Positions 44,466 to 52,462 of a stretch of 64,000 bases of DNA are shown here, piece after piece (the stretch's first letter is position 1; each line of letters opens with the position of its first letter). Under the pieces are notes generated by a model, which did not search any database, had not been told where the DNA came from, and was given only the letters and a program-made list of their open reading frames with translations. The DNA lies in contig PQAO01000013.1 in the NCBI GenBank assembly GCA_003104995.1, forward strand, positions 99,165-163,164. Reading direction: 5' to 3'. Origin of the DNA: Dehalococcoidia bacterium (GTDB taxonomy: Bacteria; Chloroflexota; Dehalococcoidia; Tepidiformales; Tepidiformaceae). Made by a program: the position numbers and the translations under genes.

Positions 44466-45410
44466 CTACGCCACCACCATCAGGATGCCAAGGACACAGC
44501 ACGCAGTCCCCACCCCGATCCGGCGCGTGAATTTCTCTCCCAGGAAGATCATCGAGAGCGGCAGCGCCAGTAGCGGCGATGTCGCCGAAAGCACCGCCGT
44601 CCTTGCCGCGCCCGCCGTCACCACTGCATATACGTACATCAAGCTCCCAAACGCCGTCCCGACGATTCCTGCTGCCACGATGCCAAGGATCTGGTTTCGA
44701 TTCCGGAAGGGCGCTCTTAGCTCCCGCGGCTGCATCGTCGCGGCGAAGGCGAGGAGCGCCACCGCGCCCGCCGGTGTCCGCACCGAACCCGCGGCAATCG
44801 CCCCCAGGTCGCCCTTCGCCGAGGCCAGCCACAGGGTTGCCACTGCCCAGAACACCCCAACCAGCACCAGCAGCGCATACCCGCTCCACCCGGGGGCCGC
44901 GAAGGCCGGTCCGGCTGGCGCCTCAACGACCGTGGCCACCGCCGAGTCGGCGGGCACGACCTGCCTCACCAGCCGGTTCGCGTCCTTCCCGGGGATCACG
45001 ATCAGGTAGATGCCCGCCCCGATCAGCGCCGCACCTGCAGGCAACCCCCATGTCAGCGGCTCATCCAGCAGCACCACGCCGCCCGCCACCGTCAGGGCGA
45101 TAAACAGGGCCATCGTCACCGGGAACGTTCGCTGCATCCCCAGCCGCTTCAGGGCCAGGATGTAGATCGTGTCGCCAATCCCATAGCCAACGAACCCGCT
45201 TCCCACTACCTGCAGCAGCGTCCATGTCGAAGCGTCCCCGATGTCCCCCGCCTGCCCGCTCGCCCACAGGATGAACGGCAACAGGAGGGTGGCCGATCCC
45301 AACCGGAGCGCACTCAACACCACCGGTGATGTCCGTGCCGCGAGCGAGGTGAGCGCCACGCTCGTCGCCGACCACGTCATCGCCGCAATCAGCGCCGCTA
45401 GCTCTCCCAC
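44466..45410 (-). CDS. EamA/DMT family transporter
   Basis: A 314-residue protein with ten membrane segments arranged as two EamA repeats (ALIAAMTWSATSVALTSLAA; LLVLVGVFWAVATLWLASAK). These drug/metabolite transporters move small metabolites or amino acids; the substrate is unknown. The start is a GTG at 45410, preceded by TAGTAT eight bases upstream. The DUF192 lipoprotein gene follows directly. Confidence 0.85.
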   Translation of the reverse strand: MGELAALIAAMTWSATSVALTSLAARTSPVVLSALRLGSATLLLPFILWASGQAGDIGDASTWTLLQVVGSGFVGYGIGDTIYILALKRLGMQRTFPVTMALFIALTVAGGVVLLDEPLTWGLPAGAALIGAGIYLIVIPGKDANRLVRQVVPADSAVATVVEAPAGPAFAAPGWSGYALLVLVGVFWAVATLWLASAKGDLGAIAAGSVRTPAGAVALLAFAATMQPRELRAPFRNRNQILGIVAAGIVGTAFGSLMYVYAVVTAGAARTAVLSATSPLLALPLSMIFLGEKFTRRIGVGTACCVLGILMVVA

Positions 45411-45418
45411 GTGTGGGG

Positions 45419-45424
45419 ATACTA
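45419..45424 (-). promoter_or_regulatory. -10-like element for EamA operon
   Basis: TAGTAT on the minus strand ends eight bases before the GTG start at 45410. Confidence 0.4.
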
Positions 45425-45454
45425 CGCCTCAGCCGCCAACGCTCTACGGGGCCG

Positions 45455-45874
45455 TCACCGGGGCTCCGCGATCACCCGTCCGTTCCCGCCCCGGAACCGC
45501 CGCTCAGTCCCATCGGGCAGTCGCACCACCGCCCGCCATCCCTCCACCAGTGCCTGCGAACACACCTGTCCCGTTTCCGCCAGCCCCAGGCAGCCGTCGG
45601 GCCAGGTCGCCGCTTCGACCAGGACGAGTTCAATATCATCCGGCGCCAGGCCAAGGCTCGCGGCCACGTCCCCCGTGATTGCCGCTTTGTCCAATGTCGC
45701 GGCCCCGCCGGAGAGCGCCGCGAGCGGGGGCGTCGCGGTCACTGTCTCCCCGGGCGGGGCCACAGGTTCGCTGGTTGCTGTCCCGGCGCCGCCCAACCCG
45801 TTGCACGCCACCGAAGCGGGGAGGATCGCGGCGCACATCCACACGGCCCATCCACCACGTCGCCAGGACTTCAT
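45455..45874 (-). CDS. Hypothetical lipoprotein
   Basis: A 139-residue protein with a lipobox (PASVAC, Cys near 24), then a Thr/Pro-rich linker and a small globular part with two Cys (WPDGCLGLAETGQVC). The globular part resembles small export proteins sometimes annotated with an inhibitor-like fold, but no firm family is named. It lies upstream of the EamA operon on the same strand. Confidence 0.6.
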   Translation of the reverse strand: MKSWRRGGWAVWMCAAILPASVACNGLGGAGTATSEPVAPPGETVTATPPLAALSGGAATLDKAAITGDVAASLGLAPDDIELVLVEAATWPDGCLGLAETGQVCSQALVEGWRAVVRLPDGTERRFRGGNGRVIAEPR

Positions 45875-46005
45875 CAGCGCATCCTCCCTTCAAGACGTTC
45901 GCCCTGCATCCCGAGTTCCATCCCGGTCAGCGCCGGGTAAAGCACGCCGGCCCCGATGCCGCGCTCGCCTGGGAAGCTCTCACCCGAGCACCCCGGATCC
46001 GGAAG

Positions 46006-46863
46006 CTACCAGTCTTCTTCTTCTTCCGCGTCGTACTCGGCTGGGACTTCCCGAAACGCCAACTGTCGCGCCAGACCGCCGTTGTCTTGGAGATAGTGGT
46101 CTGCCGTCCAAGCGTTGGCCGCGACGGCACCACCCAACCGCTCCACCATCTGCACGACGTTGTTCATCGACTCTCCGATGCCGCGCGTAATCTGTTCAGT
46201 TGAGAAGCGCAGGAGCCGCCAACCGCGGATGTTGAGCTCGTTCTGTCGAGTGTTGTCAGCGGCCGCCCGAATTGGATTCGAGTGCCACTCGTGGCCGTCT
46301 GTCTCCACTGCGAGCTTCCCGTCCTGGCAGAAGATCGCGAAGTCCACGAAGTAGCGAGGGTTCTTGTCCGGCACCGGCCACTGGCGCTCGGCGGGAAGCT
46401 CTGTTTCTGTCAGGGCCCGCCAGAGGCGGTCTTCCAGTGGGCTGTCATCCCACAAGTCGTTGATGGTCTGCGCGGCTTGAAATTTGACGAAGGTGGTCGA
46501 GATAAACACCAGCGGACGGGGCCTCTGCAAGGTGATGGGATTGGCGCGCTCCCTCAGATTCTTCAGCCGGAGCTGGTAGTATCGGCGGCCTGCTTTGCCT
46601 CCGGGGTTTTCCCCAGGGAAGAGCTCCTTGCGGCTCCGCGTGTCGATTCGATCGACTTCCGCGTATCGCGCTACATGCCCGGGCTTCGAAAGCGCTACGC
46701 CCTCGTAGAATGCGACGTACCTTGGTGGCCAGCGCCGGGGTGCCGTGTCAACAGGAACCCGGTACCAGCCCTCGTTCTCGAGGATGTGCATGTCCCGCTT
46801 GCGGGGGATTACCGCCACAAGGAGTTCGTCGTCCGGTCTACGGAATCGCTCCGTCGCGGTCAT
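46006..46863 (-). CDS. Endonuclease-like protein with C-terminal DUF559/Vsr-type fold
   Basis: A 285-residue two-domain protein. The N-terminal half (AVIPRKRDMHILENEGWYRV, YVAFYEGVAL, RKELFPGE) is a conserved but functionally unknown domain. The C-terminal half carries a PD-(D/E)XK-like core: SPLEDRLWRAL, YFVDFAIFCQDGKLAVETDG (Asp and Glu of the motif), RQNELNIRGWRLLRFSTEQI, as in DUF559/Vsr endonucleases. GC content is lower than in neighbours. TATAAT ends six bases before the ATG. No methylase or helicase partner is adjacent. Confidence 0.75.
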   Translation of the reverse strand: MTATERFRRPDDELLVAVIPRKRDMHILENEGWYRVPVDTAPRRWPPRYVAFYEGVALSKPGHVARYAEVDRIDTRSRKELFPGENPGGKAGRRYYQLRLKNLRERANPITLQRPRPLVFISTTFVKFQAAQTINDLWDDSPLEDRLWRALTETELPAERQWPVPDKNPRYFVDFAIFCQDGKLAVETDGHEWHSNPIRAAADNTRQNELNIRGWRLLRFSTEQITRGIGESMNNVVQMVERLGGAVAANAWTADHYLQDNGGLARQLAFREVPAEYDAEEEEDW

Positions 46864-46869
46864 TCTGGA

Positions 46870-46875
46870 ATTATA
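46870..46875 (-). promoter_or_regulatory. -10 element (consensus TATAAT) for endonuclease-like gene
   Basis: Perfect TATAAT on the minus strand, six bases before the ATG at 46863, without SD. It lies in the 20-base gap after the HIT gene. Confidence 0.6.
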
Positions 46876-46883
46876 GCCTCTGC

Positions 46884-47189
46884 TTACTCCGCCCCGACGT
46901 GCACGTGGAAGTGGCCCTCTTCCTGGTACGCCCCGAGGTTCGTCACCACGTGCGCGCCGCCATACTCGGCCACGAACAGCGCCGCCACCGCACGCACCAC
47001 CTCGAACACGCTCGCCAGCGTCCCTGCATCCACGCTCAGCACCGAATCGGCGTGCGACTTCGTCGTCACCACCGCGTGGTGCGCGTAGTGCGGCCGCGTG
47101 TGCCAGTACGCAATCACCGACTCGTCTTCGAAGATCCGCTCCACCTCGGTCCGTCCCGAGAGCAGCTCCTCGCAGTACCAGTCGCTCAC
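46884..47189 (-). CDS. HIT-family protein
   Basis: A 101-residue protein with the histidine-triad end (GHFHVHVG) and preceding IFEDESVIAYW, HHAVVTTKSH. HIT proteins hydrolyse nucleotide phosphoramidates or adenylylated products. It is shorter than usual but complete in its core. The GTG start overlaps the stop of the M16 peptidase (GTGA), so it is co-translated. Confidence 0.85.
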   Translation of the reverse strand: MSDWYCEELLSGRTEVERIFEDESVIAYWHTRPHYAHHAVVTTKSHADSVLSVDAGTLASVFEVVRAVAALFVAEYGGAHVVTNLGAYQEEGHFHVHVGAE

Positions 47190-48457
47190 CCCAGCGCGGC
47201 CGCGATCTCCGCTTCGTCCAGGTCCGGCCCGACGACCGCGCAGTGCAGGCGCTCGCGCTTCAGGATGCGCTTCGCCACGGCCACCACCTCATCAGCGGTC
47301 ACCGCTTCGATCTGCCGCACCACCTCGTCAATGGTTTCGATGGCTCCCCGGGTGATGAGCTGCTCACCATGCCGCTGCCCGAGAGAGAACGCCGTCTCCA
47401 GCGAAAGCCGGAAGCGCCCGATGTTGTGGTCCTTGGCCTTCCGCAGCTCATCCGCCGGCACGTGCGCTGTCGAGAGCTGCTCCGCCTCCTCCAGGCACAC
47501 CTCGATCGTCTCCCGGAGCTTGTCCCGGTTCACTCCCGCCGAGATCGTGAACACGCCGGCGTCCGCAAGGTACCCGTAACCGGAACCGACCGAGTAGGCC
47601 AGGCCCCGCCGCTCCCGCACCTCCCGGAACAGCCGCGACGACATCCCCGCCCCGAGCACGTCGTTCATGATCCGGATCGACCACCGGTCCGGGTCTTCCC
47701 GCCCGAACATCGGCAGTCCGAGGTACATCGTGCACTGGTCGATAGGCCGCGAGTCCGTCGCCACCCGCTCGCCCGAGATGGACGCGTCGTACGGCACAAC
47801 CGGCGGGATAGACCCCGGCTCCATCCCTTCGAACAGCGGCCGCGCGAGCGAAACGACCCGCTCATGGGTTACGTTCCCCGCCACCGAAACCACGATGTTC
47901 CCGGGCTTGTACCACTCGCCGATGTGCTCCACGAAGTCCGGCCGGCTCCACGTCGCCACCAGGTCCACGGGTCCACCGACATCCCAGCCCGCGGGCTGCT
48001 CGCCGTACACCGCCTGCCCGATGAGGCGGCCCGCCCACGCGGCGGGGTTGTCGCGGTTGCGCTTCAGTTCCTGCTGCACCACCGGGCACTCGCGCTCGAT
48101 CTCCTCCTGCTCCAGCTTCGAATTCAGCAGCATGTCGGCGGCCACATCCAGGGCCGTTTCGAACCGGTCGAACGGCACGATGTTCCAGTAGCACGTGAAT
48201 TCCTTGTTCGTGTACGCGTTGAGCGTCCCGCCGGCGCCCTCTATCTCCTGGGCTATGAGAAACGCGTCCGGGCGCTTCTCCGTCCCCTTGAACACCATGT
48301 GCTCCAGGAAGTGGGTGATCCCGTTGAGCCGGGCTGGTTCCGACCGTGAGCCAACGCCCACGAAGATGTTGACTGATGCCGCCTGGGTGGACGGCATCGG
48401 CGTCGTGACGATGCGCAGCCCATTCTCCAGGGTCGTAAGTTCCCAGGTGTCAGGCAC
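47186..48457 (-). CDS. M16 family zinc peptidase
   Basis: A 423-residue peptidase of the mitochondrial-processing-like M16B group. The inverted zinc motif HFLEH (His49, Glu52, His53) and a distal Glu in the EQEEIERE region are present. The second half is the usual inactive repeat (RGLAYSVGSGYGYLADAGVF). The GTG at 48457 is chosen because AGGGAGG lies six bases upstream. A HIT gene follows with overlap. The substrate is unknown. Confidence 0.92.
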   Translation of the reverse strand: MPDTWELTTLENGLRIVTTPMPSTQAASVNIFVGVGSRSEPARLNGITHFLEHMVFKGTEKRPDAFLIAQEIEGAGGTLNAYTNKEFTCYWNIVPFDRFETALDVAADMLLNSKLEQEEIERECPVVQQELKRNRDNPAAWAGRLIGQAVYGEQPAGWDVGGPVDLVATWSRPDFVEHIGEWYKPGNIVVSVAGNVTHERVVSLARPLFEGMEPGSIPPVVPYDASISGERVATDSRPIDQCTMYLGLPMFGREDPDRWSIRIMNDVLGAGMSSRLFREVRERRGLAYSVGSGYGYLADAGVFTISAGVNRDKLRETIEVCLEEAEQLSTAHVPADELRKAKDHNIGRFRLSLETAFSLGQRHGEQLITRGAIETIDEVVRQIEAVTADEVVAVAKRILKRERLHCAVVGPDLDEAEIAAALG

Positions 48458-48547
48458 AGCGGCCTCCCTGCTAGAGTAGTGCCGCATTCTACGGGTCGAT
48501 TCACCGTGGGAAAGCGCCCCCGTCAAGGCGCCTGAAAGAGCCTCGTC

Positions 48548-49186
48548 TTACGACCAGCGATCCCACCGCATGATCTCGCTCACCGGCCGCCGCGTGACCG
48601 GTCCGAACTTGCCCAGCGGATACCCCACGGGGATCAGCGCGAACGGCAGGATGTCCTCCGGCAGCCCCAGCACCTCGCGGACCGCCGCCCGGTCCGCGAG
48701 CGCGAACGTCGTCGGGGTTGCCGCAAGCCCAAGCGCCCGGGCCGCCAGCAACAGGTTCTGCACCCCCGGCCAGATCGAGCCGCCCGCCCCCGCCCCCGCC
48801 GTAAAGCTGTTGTGCAGCGGCAACGTCACCTGGAGGCAGGCGATCACGTGCACCGGGATCTCCGCGAAGTGCTCCGCCTGCCACCGCACCGCCTCCAGCA
48901 TCCGCGCCCGCGCGTCAGCCGCCTGGTGGGGCAGCGCCGCCGGCCGGCCACCCGCCGGCCCCGTGTACGCCTGGAAGACATTCATGTTGAGCTCGGCCAG
49001 CTTTTCCCTCACGGCCGGGTCCCGCACGACAATCCAGCGGCCGTTCTGCGCATTCGAACCGGACGGCGCCTGGCTCGCCGCGTCGACCAGCTTCACCAGC
49101 AATTCCTCCGGCACCGGGTCCGGCTTGATCCGCCGCATCGCCCGGCAGTTGTACATCACCTCGAACAGCCCCATTTCCTCGGCCAT
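48548..49186 (-). CDS. Nitroreductase-family protein
   Basis: A 212-residue FMN-dependent oxidoreductase. MYNCRAMRRIKPDPVPEELL with QAPSGSNAQNGRWIVVRDPA gives the FMN-binding N-terminus, and GGSIWPGVQNLLLAARALGL with ALIPVGYPLGKFGPVTRRPV the C-terminal half. Reduces quinones, flavins or nitro compounds with NAD(P)H. An AAGGAG site precedes the ATG. Confidence 0.9.
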   Translation of the reverse strand: MAEEMGLFEVMYNCRAMRRIKPDPVPEELLVKLVDAASQAPSGSNAQNGRWIVVRDPAVREKLAELNMNVFQAYTGPAGGRPAALPHQAADARARMLEAVRWQAEHFAEIPVHVIACLQVTLPLHNSFTAGAGAGGSIWPGVQNLLLAARALGLAATPTTFALADRAAVREVLGLPEDILPFALIPVGYPLGKFGPVTRRPVSEIMRWDRWS

Positions 49187-49270
49187 CGTGGTTCTCCTTC
49201 GTCCTGTGGTGACTCAAGTCTACGGGCCATGCCCGCACGCGCGCCTTCCCGCTTCTGACAGGCAAAGCCC

Positions 49271-49276
49271 TACACT
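49271..49276 (+). promoter_or_regulatory. -10-like element for 325-residue protein gene
   Basis: TACACT ends six bases before the GTG at 49283; no SD. Confidence 0.45.
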
Positions 49277-49282
49277 CGATCC

Positions 49283-50260
49283 GTGCCCGAGATTCCTGGA
49301 CTCAAGCTCGCCCCCAACTGGACCAGCGCTGCCGGCGCCCTCGAGGGCATCCTCGCCCACCTCGGCCAACCGCTGCCGCGCCACGCGATCATGGGCCTCA
49401 CTGGCCACGCCTGGCACTTCTGCCTGGGCACGCGGGCTGGCGTTGCCGCGCTGCCTTCCGGGCCCGCCGACCTCGACTGGGGGCCCATGGTCGGCCGCTA
49501 CGAACGCACCGGCTTCCGCTGGGAGCGGTTCGCCGCCGATGTTCCACGTGGCGGCGGCGAACACCCCGACCGCGCTGCCGCGGTCGCCTGGGCCACCGCC
49601 CACCTCGACGCGGGCCGCCCCCTCATCGGCTGGGACTTCCACCTCCACGAGCACGCCATCGTCTACGGCTATTCGCGTGAGCGCGCCGGCTTCCTCGTCC
49701 ACGACATTCTCAGCGAGGAGGTCGGCCCTTTCGTCCCATGGGATGCCTGGCCCTCCGGTGTCGCGGGGATCGAGCTCTTCGCCCCGGTTGCGCCGGTTGA
49801 AGTCGATCCCGTCGAGGCGGTCGCCGGCTCCCTCGAGACCGCGCTCCTCTGCTTCGCTGGCGCCGACGGCCCCGAAGACAGCCAGCCGCGCGGGACGGCC
49901 GGCATGACCGCCTGGGCCGAAGTCCTCGAAGGCGAAGCCGAGGTCGACCGGGCGGGCAACGCCTACACGCTCGCCGTGCTCCAGGCCGCGCGCATGGACG
50001 GCGCCGCCTTCCTGGCCGACATCGCGGACTCCATCCCGGACCTCGCCGGCCCTCTCGGTGCCGCAGCCAGGGCCATCCAGGAGCAGGTGAAGGCGCTCGC
50101 TCCGCTCATCACGCTCTTCCCCTTCCCCACCGGGGGACACGGCAACGTCAACAATCCGGGCCTGCGCAGGGCGGCGGCCATGGCGCTCCGCCGCGCCGCC
50201 CAGCACGAGCGCTCCGCTGCTGCCGCCATCGCTGAAGCGCTGGCCATGTTCGCGGAGTAG
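49283..50260 (+). CDS. Hypothetical protein, 325 residues
   Basis: A soluble protein not firmly recognised. The N-terminal two-thirds (APNWTSAAGALEGILAHLGQ, IMGLTGHAWHFCLGTRAG, GRPLIGWDFHLHEHAIVYGY) resembles the papain-like/butirosin-BtrH-type fold with a possible Cys/His arrangement, while the C-terminal part is helical (AARAIQEQVKALAPLITLFP). No known pathway genes are adjacent; a RidA gene follows 16 bases later. Function unknown. Confidence 0.7.
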   Translation: MPEIPGLKLAPNWTSAAGALEGILAHLGQPLPRHAIMGLTGHAWHFCLGTRAGVAALPSGPADLDWGPMVGRYERTGFRWERFAADVPRGGGEHPDRAAAVAWATAHLDAGRPLIGWDFHLHEHAIVYGYSRERAGFLVHDILSEEVGPFVPWDAWPSGVAGIELFAPVAPVEVDPVEAVAGSLETALLCFAGADGPEDSQPRGTAGMTAWAEVLEGEAEVDRAGNAYTLAVLQAARMDGAAFLADIADSIPDLAGPLGAAARAIQEQVKALAPLITLFPFPTGGHGNVNNPGLRRAAAMALRRAAQHERSAAAAIAEALAMFAE

Positions 50261-50276
50261 CCGCACACTTCCCCGG

Positions 50277-50669
50277 ATGAAGAACTACCCTGCAGTCCCC
50301 GAACTCTCCACGCCGCGCGGCTACAGCTACGTCGTCACGGCAACCGGCACGATGGTCTTCGTCGCCGGCCAGATAGCCCTCGACAAGGAAGGCAACGTCG
50401 TCGGCAAGGGCGACCTTCGCGCCCAAACCGTCCAGGTCCTCGAAAACGTGAAAGCCTGCCTCGCCGCCGCGGGGGCCACCTTCGCCGACGTCGTGAAGCT
50501 CAACACCTACGTGGTGAACCTCAAGGCCGAGGACTTGCCGGTCATCCGCGAGGTGCGCTCAGGCTACCTCCCCCCATCGAACGCGCCGGCCAGCACGATG
50601 GTCGGCGTGACCGCCCTCGCAATCGAGGGGCTGCTCGTTGAGATCGAAGCCGTCGCCGTCATCGATTAG
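50277..50669 (+). CDS. RidA family protein
   Basis: A 130-residue YjgF/RidA protein. FVAGQIALDKEGNVVGKGDL, VLENVKACLAAAGATFADVV and the C-terminal NAPASTMVGVTALAIEGLLV with Glu in EIEAVAV are typical. The Arg of archetypal RidA near residue 105 is not clearly present (NAPAST here), so deaminase activity is uncertain. It follows the previous gene closely. Confidence 0.9.
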   Translation: MKNYPAVPELSTPRGYSYVVTATGTMVFVAGQIALDKEGNVVGKGDLRAQTVQVLENVKACLAAAGATFADVVKLNTYVVNLKAEDLPVIREVRSGYLPPSNAPASTMVGVTALAIEGLLVEIEAVAVID

Positions 50670-50708
50670 GCAGCGCGTTCGCTATACTCGGGTTCTGAGG
50701 TGATCGGC

Positions 50709-50957
50709 ATGACCGCGACTGCGCACCGGCTTCCCTATAGCGAACGAATCACGCACGAACCAGGAAAGATGGGCGGCAGGGCCTGTATTCGGGGAATGCG
50801 GGTGACGGCATCCAATATCGTGGGGATGCTGGCGTCTGGCGAGTCGGAGGAGAGCATTCTGCATGCCTATCCCTATCTCGAGGCTGAGGACATCGCGGCA
50901 GCCCTGAGTTATGCAGCCTGGCGCCTTCAGGAGTCGGAGCTACCCATCCCGCGATGA
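50709..50957 (+). CDS. DUF433 domain protein (orphan antitoxin candidate)
   Basis: An 82-residue DUF433 protein (GKMGGRACIRGMRVTASNIV, HAYPYLEAEDIAAALSYAAW). GAGGTGA gives an SD for the ATG at 50709; TATACT lies 20 bases before. An ATG overlaps its stop, as if a coupled toxin (DUF5615 type) once followed, but that frame stops after ten codons. It seems to be the antitoxin half of a broken pair. Confidence 0.8.
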   Translation: MTATAHRLPYSERITHEPGKMGGRACIRGMRVTASNIVGMLASGESEESILHAYPYLEAEDIAAALSYAAWRLQESELPIPR

Positions 50958-51061
50958 AACTCGTCCGCAAGTTGCCTTTGACGTAGCGCTTAACCAGCCG
51001 TTTCGCTCCGCTCCACTCTCGCCGCCTTTCACGCTACGATTTGTGACGCAAGGAACGAACC

Positions 51062-52009
51062 ATGGCAGACCTCTCCATCTACCTCTTCTGGTCCGGCATG
51101 GCCACGGCGGCGATCGCCGCTGTGCTCTACGTCGCCTACGTCGCCAGCGCCTCCCTTGCCGTCCGCCGGGTGAGCGCCCAGACCTCCGCCGGCACGGTCA
51201 CCCTGAGCACCGCCAGCGGCACGGCCAACCCCGGCATCGGGCGCCTGGCCACCGCCTTCACCGGCCTCACGGTCATCTTCCTCGCCGCCCAGGTCGCCAC
51301 CCGCTGGTCGGCCGTGGGCCACGCCCCCTTCTCGAACCTCTACGAGTTCACGTCCGCCTTCGGCTTCGCCATCGCCGCCGCCTACCTCGCGTTCGAGGCC
51401 TACACCCGCAACCGCCGCTTCGGGCTCATCGCCCTCCCCATCGTCCTCGCCATGCTCTTCATCGCATCGCTCTTTCCGAGCGACATCGTCCCACTTATCC
51501 CGGCGCTCCAGAACGGTCCGCTCCTGACCATCCACGTGAGCGTGATGATGCTCTCCTACGCGATCCTCACCGTCAGCTTCTGTGGCGCCGTCGTGTACCT
51601 CCTCCAGGGCGGCGAAGGCCGCCGGCGCTATGCCGCCCTGCCCTCCGCAGAAGCCGCAGGCGATCTCGCCCATAAGGCCGTCATGGTCGGGTTCCCGCTC
51701 CTGGGCCTCGGCATTGCGCTCGGCGCCTGGTGGGCCAACAGCGCCTGGGGCCGCTACTGGGGCTGGGACCCGAAAGAGACCGCCGCCCTCGTCACCTGGC
51801 TCAGCATCGCTGCCTACTTCCACGCCCGCGCGGGGAGCGGCAGCGTCGCCGGCGCACCCGGCATCCGCAAAATCGTTCCCGAGCGCGTCCGCCGCGGCTG
51901 GCGCCCCGACCCCATGTGGTGGCTCGTGGCCATGTGGGCCCTCGTCATGTTCACCTACTTCGGCGTCAACCTCTGGGTCAGCGGCCTCCACAGCTACGCC
52001 GGCGTCTAG
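51062..52009 (+). CDS. ccsA: Cytochrome c biogenesis protein CcsA/CcsB-type
   Basis: A 315-residue protein with eight membrane segments. The heme-handling motif WGRYWGWDPKETAALVTW is diagnostic for the heme-exporting subunit of system II, with His residues near (TIHVSVMMLSYA; GVNLWVSGLHSYA) as axial ligands. The partner Ccs1/ResB is not in view. A GGAAC site lies upstream of the ATG. Confidence 0.93.
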   Translation: MADLSIYLFWSGMATAAIAAVLYVAYVASASLAVRRVSAQTSAGTVTLSTASGTANPGIGRLATAFTGLTVIFLAAQVATRWSAVGHAPFSNLYEFTSAFGFAIAAAYLAFEAYTRNRRFGLIALPIVLAMLFIASLFPSDIVPLIPALQNGPLLTIHVSVMMLSYAILTVSFCGAVVYLLQGGEGRRRYAALPSAEAAGDLAHKAVMVGFPLLGLGIALGAWWANSAWGRYWGWDPKETAALVTWLSIAAYFHARAGSGSVAGAPGIRKIVPERVRRGWRPDPMWWLVAMWALVMFTYFGVNLWVSGLHSYAGV

Positions 52010-52025
52010 CGGCGTGCCGATCGCG

Positions 52026-52031
52026 TACAAT
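52026..52031 (+). promoter_or_regulatory. -10-like element for antitoxin-like gene
   Basis: TACAAT ends seven bases before the ATG at 52039; no SD. Confidence 0.5.
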
Positions 52032-52038
52032 TCGGCTC

Positions 52039-52299
52039 ATGACAGTCCGCATCGCCATCGAAGACCTCCCGCCCGAGGCGAGGCGTGCCATTGAGCGCGG
52101 CGACTCCGTTGAAGTCGAACGCGACGGTGAAATCGTCGGTCGGCTCGAACCAGATTTCACGCCCGCATCCGGGTGGGAACGCTTTCTCGAGATCCGCCAC
52201 GAAGCGCCTCAACTCGATCACGACGACTTCATCGAGGACTTGAAGCTCGTGCGCAGCCTGCTCAACCAGCCCGCACCCCTGGGGCCGTGGGCACCGTAA
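52039..52299 (+). CDS. Antitoxin-like protein (VapB/Phd-type)
   Basis: An 86-residue protein. The N-terminus (VRIAIEDLPPEARRAIERGD then VEVERDGEIVGRLEPD) fits a prevent-host-death/VapB-like antitoxin; the C-terminal part (DHDDFIEDLKLVRSLLNQPA) would contact a toxin. A toxin remnant overlaps its stop. Leaderless promoter likely. The antitoxin may now lack a partner. Confidence 0.7.
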   Translation: MTVRIAIEDLPPEARRAIERGDSVEVERDGEIVGRLEPDFTPASGWERFLEIRHEAPQLDHDDFIEDLKLVRSLLNQPAPLGPWAP

Positions 52300-52337
52300 T
52301 CGACACCTCGGTCGTAGTGGCCATCGAGCGGGAGTAG
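52287..52337 (+). pseudogene. Truncated PIN-domain toxin remnant (vapC-like)
   Basis: A GTG that overlaps the end of the antitoxin-like gene opens a 16-codon frame reading VGTVIDTSVVVAIERE, then TAG. This is the first strand of a PIN domain, including its first catalytic Asp (IDTS). The rest of the toxin is missing; the next bases are unrelated intergenic sequence. Confidence 0.7.
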
Positions 52338-52449
52338 CCAGCGGCCCCCCCGGCTGGCCGGCGAGGTGGACTTCTCCCTCCCCGCTCCTCCCTACCGCAC
52401 GTCGCACTTCGCACTTCGAACCTCGAGCTTCCCGTTAGCCCCCACGCGG

Positions 52450-52455
52450 TACAAT
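52450..52455 (+). promoter_or_regulatory. -10-like element for PAC2 gene
   Basis: TACAAT ends seven bases before a GTG at 52463. The ATG at 52454 overlaps the hexamer itself, so the GTG is the better start. Confidence 0.5.
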
Positions 52456-52462
52456 GCCTCTC

